This document shows, in pieces, positions 16,447-25,165 of a DNA stretch of 64,000 nucleotides; position 1 is the first letter of the stretch, and the number at the start of each line of letters is the position of its first letter. The position numbers were made by a program, and so were the translations under genes. This DNA is from Pseudomonas sp. CFII64. GTDB lineage: Bacteria > Pseudomonadota > Gammaproteobacteria > Pseudomonadales > Pseudomonadaceae. The DNA is taken from the NCBI RefSeq assembly GCF_000416235.1, contig NZ_ATLO01000010.1, positions 124,001 to 188,000 of the forward strand, given 5' to 3'. Under the pieces are notes generated by a model that was given only the letters and a program-made list of their open reading frames with translations, had not been told where the DNA came from and searched no databases.

Positions 16447-17886
16447 TCAGCGGTGAGCGATATTTTCCAGTGCCAGGTTGCGGGTGCGCGGGCCGAAGGT
16501 GCTGATGGTGATGATCACGATCAACATGCTGCTGACGATAAACGCCAACACCCCCGGTGTGCCGAAATGCTCCAGAAAGAAGCCGATCAACAAACTGCTG
16601 AACACGGTTGATAAGCGACTGAACGAGTAACAGAAACCCACTGCACGGGCGCGAATGTTGGTCGGGAACAATTCACCCTGATACGAGTGATAACTGAAGC
16701 TCAGCCAGGCATTGCAGAAGGTGATCATCACGCCGCAAAACACCAGGCCTACTGCTGAAGTCTGAAACGCAAACAGGGTGCCGAAGATCATCGAGCCCAA
16801 CGCCGAGCCGACGATCTGCCATTTGTTCTCATAACGATTGGCAAACTTCACGAACAGCAGCGGACCCAGCGGATAGGCGAGGGTGATCACGAAGGCATAA
16901 CCCAGGCTGTGGGTGAGGCTGACGCCCTGGCCGGTAAGCAATGCTGGCAGCCAGTTGCCAAAGCCGAAGAAGCCGATGGCCTGGAAAATATGGAACACGA
17001 TCAGCATCAATGCCCGACGACGATAAGGAGGCTTCCAGATATCGGCGAAACGCCCACGACCTTCGACAGCAACCACTTCCGGCTCGGGCACGTCCAGCGG
17101 TTTGCCGTGTTCACGCAGACACTTGGCTTCAATGTCATCCATGATGCGTTCGGCTTCGTCGAAGCGCCCATGCTGGGCGAGCCAGCGCGGTGACTCGGGA
17201 AGGCGCGAGCGCAACCACCAGATGAACAGCGCGAAAACAGCGCTGGCCAGCACCACCCAGCGCCAGCCGGAAATCCCGAACGGTGCTTGCGGCACCAGCC
17301 ACCAGGACATCAGGGCAAGGGCCGGCACCGAAAGGAACTGGATAAAAAACGCGAAGGCAAATGCCGAACTGCGGATGCGCTTGGGCACCAGCTCCGACAG
17401 GTAAGCGTCAATGGTCACCAACTCGATACCCAAACCGATACCCACCAGAAAGCGCATGCAAATGATGCCCAGCGCGGAACTCTGTACGCCCATGAGCACG
17501 GTGGCGACGGTGTACCAGATCAGCGCGAAGGTAAAGATGGCCCGGCGTCCGAAACGGTCGGCAATCGGGCTAAGCAGGCTGGCACCGAGAAACAACCCGA
17601 GAAAGGTCGCCGAGGCAAAGGCGGCCTGATCGGAAAAGCCGAATACGCCTTGTGCACCGTTGGCAAAGATACCGTCACGCAGCAGACCCGGACTGATGTA
17701 GGCGGTCTGGAATAAATCGTAAAGCTCGAAAAAGCCGCCGATGGACAACAGCGCGATCAGACGCCAGATCGTCGCGACGGCTGGCAAGCGATCAATGCGC
17801 GCGCTGATGGACGCTGCACGAACAGGATCAACCCCATCGGATTGGATTTGCGGCGTCACGCTGTCCGCCGGTGATAAAGAGGTCAT
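16447..17886 (-). CDS. MFS transporter, sugar-porter-like
   Basis: This 479-residue major facilitator protein has about twelve membrane helices. The loop 2-3 motif DRFGRRAIFTF is near residue 110. A YLSELVPKRIRSSAF block after helix 4 is typical of sugar porter and metabolite:H+ symporter members. A hydrophilic N-terminus of 30 residues and a central cytoplasmic loop (residues about 225-280) are visible. The substrate is unknown, and no catabolic gene is adjacent. It is transcribed alone, away from the oxidoreductase at 18158. Confidence 0.85.
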   Translation of the reverse strand: MTSLSPADSVTPQIQSDGVDPVRAASISARIDRLPAVATIWRLIALLSIGGFFELYDLFQTAYISPGLLRDGIFANGAQGVFGFSDQAAFASATFLGLFLGASLLSPIADRFGRRAIFTFALIWYTVATVLMGVQSSALGIICMRFLVGIGLGIELVTIDAYLSELVPKRIRSSAFAFAFFIQFLSVPALALMSWWLVPQAPFGISGWRWVVLASAVFALFIWWLRSRLPESPRWLAQHGRFDEAERIMDDIEAKCLREHGKPLDVPEPEVVAVEGRGRFADIWKPPYRRRALMLIVFHIFQAIGFFGFGNWLPALLTGQGVSLTHSLGYAFVITLAYPLGPLLFVKFANRYENKWQIVGSALGSMIFGTLFAFQTSAVGLVFCGVMITFCNAWLSFSYHSYQGELFPTNIRARAVGFCYSFSRLSTVFSSLLIGFFLEHFGTPGVLAFIVSSMLIVIITISTFGPRTRNLALENIAHR

Positions 17887-18157
17887 GGGTCAGATTCCGG
17901 AATTGCGGGATCCCACATGATAGAGCTTTTACATTTTGAAATGATTGTTTAGATCGGTTGGTTATAGCGAATCTTGGCTGTTAATTGCGAAAAAGTCGGG
18001 AATTTAAGGTTTTTATGCCGAACGGTCGCTCGGAGTTGAGCTCCGCTGCTATACCGATTTTGGGGCTCCGTTGGCCGGATGCTGGGCAACTAAGCTGAAC
18101 CTCGGCGTTAAACCTGTAGTCAGCCCATTACCTACCACCTGTGAGGAAGCAGCTTCT

Positions 18158-19093
18158 ATGGCGACTATGAAAGCGATAAGGATTCACCAGTTTGGTGATT
18201 CGAGTGTGCTGCGACTCGAATTTATTGAAATCCCTCATCCGCAAGTGGGCGAAGTATTGGTAAAAATTGCCGCTGCGAGCGTGAACCCGGTGGACTACAA
18301 GATTCGACAAGGCGAATTTCCGCCGGTCGGCGAAGAGAAGTTGCCCATCACCCTGGGTCGGGATTTCTCCGGCGTTGTGGAGCAGGTGGGCAGTGGTGTG
18401 GGAAGTTTTGCCAAAGGCGATCGGGTTTTCGGGATGGTCGGCGGTGATGCCAGCTATGCGGAGTACGCCGTGATCAAGGTCGAGCATTTGGCAAAGATTC
18501 CGGAAAATTTTGATTTCATTCATGCTGCGGCCGTGCCTTTGGCGGCGCAGACCGCGTGGCAGGCGTTATTCGATCACGGCCATCTTGAGGCGGGGCAGCG
18601 GGTGTTGATCCAGGGCGCCAGCGGAGGCGTCGGGCACTTTGCCGTGCAACTCGCAGCGGCCAAGGGCGCGATGGTCTACGCCACCGGTTCGGGAAAAAGC
18701 GCGCAGTTGATCAGTACACTGGGCGCGGACCGGGTCATCGATTACACCAAAGAACGTTTCGAGGATGTGTGCGCGGATATGGATCTGGTGGTCAACCTGG
18801 TGTCCGGCGAAATGCAGCAGCGGTCCTGGGCGGTATTGCGACCTGGCGGCATTCTGGTTTCTACCTTGAACGAGCCGGTTCGAAATCGACCTGACGCGTA
18901 TGGCAAGAACAGCTGCTTTTTTCTGGTAGAGCCCAGCGGTAGGCAGCTCGCAGATATCGCGCAGTTGATAAAGGGCGAGCTGGTCAGCGTGAAGGTCAAC
19001 GTCACTTTCCCGCTGAAAAGCGCAGCGGCGGCTCAGGATTACCTGGAAAAATCCCACATTGAGGGCAAGGTGGTTCTGACTGTCGATGGGTGA
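18158..19093 (+). CDS. NADP-dependent quinone oxidoreductase-like protein (MDR family)
   Basis: This zinc-independent medium-chain reductase has 311 residues from ATG 18158, which has GAGGAAG upstream; the open frame extends further 5' without coding character. The substrate domain includes GRDFSGVV. The nucleotide-binding motif is QGASGGVGHFAVQLA near residues 150-165. No structural zinc cysteines are visible. The family reduces quinones or alpha,beta-unsaturated carbonyls with NADPH. It stands alone, and a REP pair follows its stop. Confidence 0.85.
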   Translation: MATMKAIRIHQFGDSSVLRLEFIEIPHPQVGEVLVKIAAASVNPVDYKIRQGEFPPVGEEKLPITLGRDFSGVVEQVGSGVGSFAKGDRVFGMVGGDASYAEYAVIKVEHLAKIPENFDFIHAAAVPLAAQTAWQALFDHGHLEAGQRVLIQGASGGVGHFAVQLAAAKGAMVYATGSGKSAQLISTLGADRVIDYTKERFEDVCADMDLVVNLVSGEMQQRSWAVLRPGGILVSTLNEPVRNRPDAYGKNSCFFLVEPSGRQLADIAQLIKGELVSVKVNVTFPLKSAAAAQDYLEKSHIEGKVVLTVDG

Positions 19094-19130
19094 GGGTTGA
19101 CTGCGCTGCCTGTGGAGCACAAAGCAATCC

Positions 19131-19220
19131 GTAGGATCGGCTTTAGCCGGGAGGAAGCAGGTAGATTCGCTGCAGTTGCATGGTCAGACCCTCCGCCCTC
19201 CCGGCTAAAGCCGGTCCTAC
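19131..19220 (+). repeat. Inverted REP pair
   Basis: The arms lie at 19131-19154 (gtaggatcggctttagccgg...) and 19197-19220 (...ccggctaaagccggtcctac), and are complementary apart from one base. About 42 bases separate them. The element may stabilise mRNA ends or terminate transcription of the oxidoreductase. The same family recurs at 37691. Confidence 0.85.
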
Positions 19221-19360
19221 GGGATGTAGTCAACTTCAAAGGGGGGGTCTGATGGGGATCAAGACGGTCTCTTCACGACGAAGGCAGCGATATTTTGCGT
19301 ATCAAGATATGTCGCAAAACTTTAACATCGACACCCCGTTCCGCTGCCCGTCTGGTCCCC

Positions 19361-20680
19361 GTGAAGTTCAAACTGCCCACCACCGCCACTGCACCGTTTT
19401 GTCCGTCTGCGGTCACCGACAGCGTCGCCATCCCCGCCAATGCCTCTCTGGCGCGCAAGATGCTGCTGTTTGTCGGCCCCGGCCTGTTGGTTTCCATCGG
19501 CTAAATGGACCCCGGCAACTGGGCGACCGCCATCGAGGCTGGCTCGCGCTTCGGTTATTCGCTGCTGTTTGTGGTGGTGCTGGCGAGTCTGTCGGGCATG
19601 GTGTTGCAGAACTTGTGCTCGCGGCTGGGCATCGCCACCGGGCGCGACCTTGCGCAGTTGTCCGCGGCGCGTTACAGCCCGCGCGTCGCGAAAGGTCAGT
19701 GGTTATTGGCGGAGCTGTCGATTGTCGCCACCGACCTTGCCGAGGTATTGGGCGCGGCGTTGGCCTTTCATCTGTTACTCGGCGTGTCGATCACTGTCGG
19801 CGTGGCGCTGACCGCCTTCGATACGCTGATCGTGCTAGCCTTGCAAGGCGCCAACTTCCGACGTCTGGAGGCCATCGTCCTGGGATTGATCGCGACCATC
19901 GGCGCCTGTTTTACGGTTGAGCTGATCCTCATCAAGCCATTCTGGCCGGACGTCTTTGCCGGGCTGAAACCCAGTTGGGATGTGCTCAGTGGCCAAGAGC
20001 CGCTGTACATCGCCATCGGTATCCTCGGCGCGACCGTCATGCCGCACAACCTCTACCTGCATTCGTCAGTGGTGCAGACCCGTGTCAACGGCAGCGATAA
20101 CGCCAGCAAGGCCAGCGCAATCAAATTCGCCCGCTTCGACACCATTGCATCCTTGAGCCTGGCCTTGCTGATCAACGCTGCGATCCTGATTCTGGCGGCG
20201 GCTGCATTTCATCAGAGCGGGCATACCGAGGTGGTGGAAATTCAGGACGCTTATCACTTGCTTGATCCCTTGGTGGGCGGTGCCGTGGCCAGCGTACTGT
20301 TTGGCATTGCCTTGCTGGCGGCTGGGCAAAGCTCGACGTTTACCGGCACCATTGCCGGCCAGGTGGTCCTTGAAGGTTTCTTGCAGGCGAAGATTCCCTG
20401 CTGGCAGCGGCGCTTGATCACCCGCGTCCTGGCGTTGATTCCGGCCCTGATCGGCGTGATGTGGCTCGGTGATAGCTCGGTGGGCAAGATGCTGGTGCTC
20501 AGTCAGGTGGTGCTCAGCCTGCAACTGCCATTCGCCCTCTGGCCGTTGATTCGCTTCACCAGCGACCGGCATTTGATGGGGCCGTTCGTCAACAGCCGGT
20601 TGGTGCAGACTGCCGCCTGGAGCCTGTTCGGCCTGATCTCGGCGGCGAACCTGACGCTGCTGTGGTTCTGGATCAGCTGA
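19361..20680 (+). pseudogene. mntH: NRAMP Mn2+/H+ symporter MntH, interrupted by an in-frame stop
   Basis: The reading frame from GTG 19361 encodes an MntH-type NRAMP transporter, but codon 48 is TAA at 19502-19504. It falls in helix 1 between LLVSIG and MDPGNWATAIEAG, where homologues have GYMDPGNW. A Tyr codon (TAT or TAC) changed by one base would give TAA. Everything downstream is intact: 391 further residues, including the metal-binding DPGN and the helix 6 motif ATVMPHNLYLHS, and the same frame continues. An ATG immediately follows the stop, so reinitiation is possible but would lose part of helix 1. It is a pseudogene, a very recent mutation or a base-call error. Confidence 0.85.
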
Positions 20681-20759
20681 TTTCGACCTGAACTCCCCGG
20701 GCGCCTTTGACTCACAACCCTGTCAGCCAATCAGGCGTCTGCGAGCAGGAGCGAGTTTT

Positions 20760-22232
20760 TTGAAAGTCGAAAGTGCAAGTATTCCCGGCGCTGAACGGCA
20801 AAGGGGCAAGGTTTTCGAGACCGATCTGCCCGCGCGTCTTGATCGTCTTCCCTGGGGTCGTTTCCACACGTTGCTGGTCTTTGCGCTGGGTATTACCTGG
20901 CTGCTGGACGGCCTGGAAGTGACGCTGGCCGGTTCGGTTTCGGGCGCGCTCAAGTCCAGCGAACTGTTGCAGATGTCCAACAGCGAAATCGGCCTGGCGG
21001 GCGGGGTTTATATCGCCGGCGCTGTGCTGGGTGCCTTGTTTTTTGGCTGGCTGACCGATCGCCTCGGGCGTCGCAAGTTGTTCTTCGTCACCTTGATACT
21101 CTACGTCGGCGCCACGGCGGCCACCGCATTTTCCTGGAATGTCGCGAGTTTTCTGCTGTTTCGCTTTCTCACCGGGATGGGCATCGGCGGTGAGTACACG
21201 GCGATCAACTCGACCATTCAGGAATTCACCCCGGCGCGCTACCGTGGCTGGGTGGACCTGACCATCAATGGCACCTTCTGGTTGGGCGCGGCATTGGGCG
21301 CGGCTGGCTCGATTGTCTTGCTCGATCCGCAATGGGTTGGCGGCGATCTAGGCTGGCGGCTGTGCTTCGGCATTGGCGCGGCACTCGGGCTGATCATCCT
21401 GTTCATGCGCCTGTGGCTGCCGGAAAGCCCGCGCTGGTTGTTGATCCACAATCAGGCCGATGAAGCGCGACGCATCGTCGAGCAGATCGAAGCAGGCATG
21501 ATCAAACAGGGTCGCCGATTGCCCGCCGTCACCAGCAAGCCGTTGCGTTTGCACGCCAGGGATCACACACCGCTGGGGGAAATATTCCAGACCTTGTTCG
21601 TCAAATTTCGCCAGCGGGCGTTGGTCGGCATGACGCTGCTGACGGCCCAGGCCTTCTTCTACAACGCGATTTTCTTCACTTACGCGCTGGTGCTGACTGA
21701 TTTTTACCAGGTTCCCGCTGAGCAGGTCGGCTGGTATGTGTTGCCGCTGGCCTTGGGCAATTTTTGCGGCCCGTTGCTGCTGGGGCGCTTGTTTGATGTG
21801 ATTGGCCGCCGGGTGATGATCAGCCTGACCTACGGAATCTCCGGCGTGCTGCTGGCCATCTGCGGGTATTTGTTTCAGCAAGGCGTGCTGGATGTGACGC
21901 AGCAGGCGATTGCCTGGATGGTGATCTTCTTCTTCGCTTCAGCCGCAGCCAGTTCGGCCTACCTGACAGTCGCCGAAACCTTTCCCCTGGAGATTCGTGC
22001 TTTGGCGATTGCCGTGTTCTACGCCTTCGGCACCGGGCTGGGTGGAATTATCGGGCCCAGCCTGTTCGGTTACCTGATCCAGACCCATGACCGCAGCAAT
22101 GTGCTGATCGGTTATTTGATCGGGGCGGGGCTGATGATTGTGGCTGCAGTTGTTCAGGGGATCTGGGGCGCAGCGGCCGAACGCAAGTCGCTGGAACAGG
22201 TGGCCAGGCCGCTGTCGCAAGCTCAGGATTGA
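20760..22232 (+). CDS. MFS transporter
   Basis: This 490-residue major facilitator protein starts at TTG 20760 behind an AGGAGCG ribosome site; no ATG lies close by. About twelve membrane helices are evident. The loop 2-3 motif is DRLGRRKLFFV, and a GEYTAINSTIQEFTPARYRG block after helix 4 is typical of sugar or aromatic/carboxylate symporters. The central loop spans residues about 230-270. The N-terminal tail is 40 residues. The substrate is unknown. It lies 79 bases after the broken mntH gene, with no evident functional tie. Confidence 0.85.
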   Translation: MKVESASIPGAERQRGKVFETDLPARLDRLPWGRFHTLLVFALGITWLLDGLEVTLAGSVSGALKSSELLQMSNSEIGLAGGVYIAGAVLGALFFGWLTDRLGRRKLFFVTLILYVGATAATAFSWNVASFLLFRFLTGMGIGGEYTAINSTIQEFTPARYRGWVDLTINGTFWLGAALGAAGSIVLLDPQWVGGDLGWRLCFGIGAALGLIILFMRLWLPESPRWLLIHNQADEARRIVEQIEAGMIKQGRRLPAVTSKPLRLHARDHTPLGEIFQTLFVKFRQRALVGMTLLTAQAFFYNAIFFTYALVLTDFYQVPAEQVGWYVLPLALGNFCGPLLLGRLFDVIGRRVMISLTYGISGVLLAICGYLFQQGVLDVTQQAIAWMVIFFFASAAASSAYLTVAETFPLEIRALAIAVFYAFGTGLGGIIGPSLFGYLIQTHDRSNVLIGYLIGAGLMIVAAVVQGIWGAAAERKSLEQVARPLSQAQD

Positions 22233-22257
22233 GCGCAGGGCGGTTGACGTTGGGCGG

Positions 22258-22509
22258 TTAGTGCAGGGCGAACAGGGCGCCGCGCTTGGTCAGCAGAATG
22301 TGATCGGCGGAGAGGAAGAGCAGACCCAATGGATCACTGAGAACGCCATAGATGAAGTTGCCGGTGATCATGTCCAGCTCAAACAAGTCTCTGAGCCCCA
22401 GAAGGTTATCTTCTGCATCCCCGCGCAGGGCCAGTGACGAGCTGTAATCAACAATCGACAGCTGAGCGATCAGTGACTGCAGTAAGACTGAATTGCTCTC
22501 GATAGACAT
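22258..22509 (-). CDS. Small hypothetical protein
   Basis: This 83-residue protein starts MSIESNSVLLQSLIAQL. It has several amphipathic leucine-rich stretches (LLGLRDLFELDMITG, LGLLFLSADHILL), no signal peptide and no recognised domain. A perfect inverted repeat lies 15-44 bases upstream of its start codon. It is the last of four small genes reading on the minus strand between 23432 and 22258, and may share their transcript. Function unknown. Confidence 0.55.
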   Translation of the reverse strand: MSIESNSVLLQSLIAQLSIVDYSSSLALRGDAEDNLLGLRDLFELDMITGNFIYGVLSDPLGLLFLSADHILLTKRGALFALH

Positions 22510-22523
22510 GGCGTAACCCTGAA

Positions 22524-22553
22524 TGCATAGCGTACAGATTGCAACGCTATGCA
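22524..22553 (-). promoter_or_regulatory. Perfect 10-base inverted repeat, operator candidate
   Basis: TGCATAGCGT (22524-22533) and its exact inverse ACGCTATGCA (22544-22553) are separated by ten bases. The two centres are about two helical turns apart, as expected for a dimeric repressor. It lies just upstream of the 83-residue gene. There is no T-run, so a terminator is less likely. Confidence 0.5.
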
Positions 22554-22629
22554 GGTGGGAAGCCTGTTATCGCCGTTGGTTCAGTTGCTTATCACTAAAC
22601 TGGACCAAAGGTACTGACGCGGGCCTGAA

Positions 22630-22824
22630 TCAAGGCTTGATCCGATCCGCAACGGTTCTCAGATCATCGACCGTATCTTGCAGCTTGATGACCTGCTGGC
22701 TCACATCAGCAGCATCCCTGGCGTGGATCGAATGCTGAAGAAAGACCGCATGGCCGGCCAGGTTCAGGGAAATACTTTCCAGATCATTTGCGGTTGTTTG
22801 CAGGTCTTTCTGAATGTCTTTCAA
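22630..22824 (-). CDS. Small coiled-coil-like hypothetical protein
   Basis: This 64-residue protein reads MKDIQKDLQTTANDLESISLN at its start and ends in IKLQDTVDDLRTVADRIKP. Hydrophobic residues recur at heptad-like spacing, so a short helical hairpin or coiled coil is likely. No known domain is recognised. It lies between two other small minus-strand genes and may be cotranscribed with them. Confidence 0.5.
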   Translation of the reverse strand: MKDIQKDLQTTANDLESISLNLAGHAVFLQHSIHARDAADVSQQVIKLQDTVDDLRTVADRIKP

Positions 22825-22894
22825 GGATCATTGCTCGCAATTACGACTCAAAGCCGAATCGTTTCGGCCATTGAGGTCAGCAGGGTTTCAGGTT

Positions 22895-23134
22895 TTATTT
22901 GCTGCGCGCCTTGGCCTCGGCAGCCAGGCATTCCAGAGCGAACTGCTCGGTGTAGGTCATCTGGATCGGGGTTGTCTCGCCCTTGACGGTACGTTCGCCT
23001 TCCAGGATGTAACGCATGCGTTTTTCGGTGACGCCAATGCGCTTGGCGATCCAGGAGGGCGTCTGACCGATGCGGCTGATCAGTTTGTCAGCGTATTCGG
23101 TGGCCGGGTTGTAATGTTCAGCGTTGGGGGTCAT
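22895..23134 (-). CDS. Small helix-turn-helix-like protein
   Basis: This encodes 79 residues from the chosen ATG (MTPNAEHYNPATEYADK); an upstream in-frame ATG adds 13 unlikely residues. The central segment, ISRIGQTPSWIAKRIGVTEKR, followed by MRYILEGER, reads like a helix-turn-helix with a recognition helix of the Cro/C1 type. The C-terminal helix is QFALECLAAEAKA. It could be a DNA-binding regulator of the local small genes, but no target is proven. The inverted repeat at 22524 is an obvious candidate site. Confidence 0.6.
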   Translation of the reverse strand: MTPNAEHYNPATEYADKLISRIGQTPSWIAKRIGVTEKRMRYILEGERTVKGETTPIQMTYTEQFALECLAAEAKARSK

Positions 23135-23237
23135 GTCGCGTCCAGATAAAGTGTTGCGGCGATGGCATCGCATTCCGGCGACATAGTGCTTGAATCAGCA
23201 ACCCATGTCTCCTGCGGGCGGTCAGCAAATCAGCTGA

Positions 23238-23432
23238 TCACTCGTCTTCCTGTTCAGAGTACGAGTCCAGCAGCGCTGCCAGGGCCAGGGTGCGTTGCAG
23301 CCCGGAAGTCGTCGCCATGATTTCGGCGACCGCAGCAATGGCGGCTGCCTTGGCTTCGGCGCGCTCTGCGTCGGTATTGTTAAGCGTGGCGTCCTGCGCG
23401 GCTTCGATGATCGATTGCTCAAAGCTGTTCAT
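23238..23432 (-). CDS. Small alanine-rich hypothetical protein
   Basis: This 64-residue protein starts MNSFEQSIIEAAQDATLN, and is rich in Ala, Glu and Asp. A predicted long helix (AERAEAKAAAIAAVAEIMA) is followed by LALAALLDSYSEQEDE. There is no signal peptide. It is the first of the four small minus-strand genes and begins after the bestrophin gene's stop at 23480, in the same direction. Function unknown. Confidence 0.5.
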   Translation of the reverse strand: MNSFEQSIIEAAQDATLNNTDAERAEAKAAAIAAVAEIMATTSGLQRTLALAALLDSYSEQEDE

Positions 23433-23479
23433 AGGTGTGCTCGGCAAGGAAAGGTTTTCCGGATAAGGCTCTGAAACGG

Positions 23480-24397
23480 CTACAGCTGCACATCATTGAC
23501 AGGCTCCAGGCGCGGCGGGGCGGGTTCGTCGAGCATGTCCAGCACCGAGATTTCGATGTCACGGCACAGTGCGTTCAACGGCAGATCATTGGGTTGGGTG
23601 TCGAAAGGGTCGGCGATCTGGTCGCCCAGCGCGTCCAGTCCGAAAAAAGTATAAGCCAATACCAGCACCGCAAACGGCGTAAACCAGCCGATGCTGTCCA
23701 CCAGGCAAAACGGCAGCAGGAAGCAATAGACATGCACGATGCGGTGCAGCATCAGAATGTAAGGGTAGGGGATTGGCGTATTGCTGATGCGTTCGCAGCC
23801 GCCCAACACGTAGGACAAGCGGTTCAGTTGCTGATCCATGTCGGCTTTCAACGGGTCACCGATGCTGCTTTGCCGCGCTTGTTCCATCAGCCGTTGGCCG
23901 ATCAGGCCCAGCAGCACGCTCGGCGGGTTTTCCTTGTCGAAGGTGGCGCGTTGCAGCGCGGGCTCCAGTAGCCGACAGCTGTCCTCACCGGGCTTTTCGC
24001 CACGCAGCCAGTCCTTGAGCAAGTAGCTGAAGGCAATCAGCGAATCGAGGAGGGCGCGTCGTTCGGTGGACGGCAGGTTAGGCATCATGCTCAGGTTTTG
24101 CCGGGTCAGGTTGCGGGTCACAATGGACAGCTCGGACCACAACGTGCGCGCTTCCCAGAACCTTTGGTACGCCACGGTATTGCGAAAGCCAAGAAAGATC
24201 GCCAGGGTCAGGCCCCACAGGGTGAATGGCGTTGCAGTCAGCACTACTTTGTAATCGAACAGCTTGCCGTGGGTCGCGACCACCACCGAACTGATCAGCA
24301 TCGTGAACAGAACTTTGGGCCAGATCGCCGGCACGATAGTGCCGCGGATGGCAAATAACAGCGCCCAAAGGGACGGTTTCTGTGGGCGGGTAATCAT
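23480..24397 (-). CDS. Bestrophin-like membrane channel (YneE/UPF0187)
   Basis: This encodes 305 residues from ATG 24395-24397 (MITRPQKPSLWALLF); the frame extends 100 codons upstream without coding character. The family signatures are present: hydrophobic helices near residues 18-40 and 55-75, then GFRNTVAYQRFWEARTLW, the bestrophin core. A later hydrophobic pair (VYCFLLPFCLVDSIGW, FAVLVLAYTFFGLDALG) and DPFDTQPNDLPL complete the fold. Bacterial bestrophins form pentameric ion channels in the inner membrane. It is divergent from the LysE gene with a 180-base gap. Confidence 0.88.
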   Translation of the reverse strand: MITRPQKPSLWALLFAIRGTIVPAIWPKVLFTMLISSVVVATHGKLFDYKVVLTATPFTLWGLTLAIFLGFRNTVAYQRFWEARTLWSELSIVTRNLTRQNLSMMPNLPSTERRALLDSLIAFSYLLKDWLRGEKPGEDSCRLLEPALQRATFDKENPPSVLLGLIGQRLMEQARQSSIGDPLKADMDQQLNRLSYVLGGCERISNTPIPYPYILMLHRIVHVYCFLLPFCLVDSIGWFTPFAVLVLAYTFFGLDALGDQIADPFDTQPNDLPLNALCRDIEISVLDMLDEPAPPRLEPVNDVQL

Positions 24398-24577
24398 TGC
24401 GCAGCTCTGTCTGGGAAAACAATCCCGGCAATTCTGCCCTATCGGCGCCAGATGATCAGCATTTGCGTTGCCTGGCGGCGGGTTTTTTGCACACGGCTGG
24501 GTAATTTTCTTCAATACGCTGCGCATGCTCATCTTTACCCTGATCGACTCATTTTCGGGTTCAGTCAGGGTATTCAG

Positions 24578-25165
24578 ATGAGTGTGTTTCTTTCCATGGC
24601 CGCCTTTGCGCTGGCTTCGTCGATCACGCCGGGCCCGGTCAATATTGTTGCCTTGAGTTCGGGAGCGAGATTCGGTCTCGGACCGGCGTTGCAACATGTG
24701 ACCGGCGCAACGCTGGGCTTCACGTTATTGCTGGTGTTGACCGGTTTCGGCTTGCATGAGGTGTTGATTCAGTGGCCGTTCCTGACTGAAGGGATCAAGT
24801 GGGCAGGGGTGGCTTTTCTGTTGTACATGGCGTGGAAACTGGCCCGAGACGACGGCCGCTTAAGCGTCGATCAGGCCGGTGACCGGCCGACCATGCTGTA
24901 CGGCGCGATCATGCAATGGCTCAATCCCAAGGCCTGGCTAGCGTGTATTGCCGGGATGGGTGCCTTTGCCGCCAGCGGTGAAGCGCGGCTGATCTGGCAG
25001 TTTGCCGCGATCTACCTGGTGGTTTGTTATTTGTCTCTGGCGTGCTGGGCGTTTGCCGGGACTTTCCTGCGCCACTATTTAAGCAGCGCGCTGGGCATTC
25101 GCGTGTTCAACCGTTGCATGGCCTTGCTGCTGGTGGGCTGCGCCTGGTATCTGCTGGCCGCTTAA
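24578..25165 (+). CDS. LysE family amino-acid exporter
   Basis: This LysE/RhtB-type transporter has 195 residues from ATG 24578 (MSVFLSMAAFALASSITPGPV). SITPGPVNIVALSSGARFG is the family signature in helix 1, and five to six hydrophobic segments follow, with the QWLNPKAWL motif near residue 110. The family exports amino acids or related metabolites. Its stop overlaps the convergent AraC gene by a few bases. That neighbour may regulate it in part, as is common for LysE/AraC pairs, but the two are convergent rather than divergent. Confidence 0.85.
   Translation: MSVFLSMAAFALASSITPGPVNIVALSSGARFGLGPALQHVTGATLGFTLLLVLTGFGLHEVLIQWPFLTEGIKWAGVAFLLYMAWKLARDDGRLSVDQAGDRPTMLYGAIMQWLNPKAWLACIAGMGAFAASGEARLIWQFAAIYLVVCYLSLACWAFAGTFLRHYLSSALGIRVFNRCMALLLVGCAWYLLAA

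Noticed and set aside
19180..19920. Plus-strand ORF overlapping the start of mntH in another frame
   Set aside because: It does not match NRAMP in any part. The mntH frame is continuous apart from one TAA, so a frameshift explanation is not needed.
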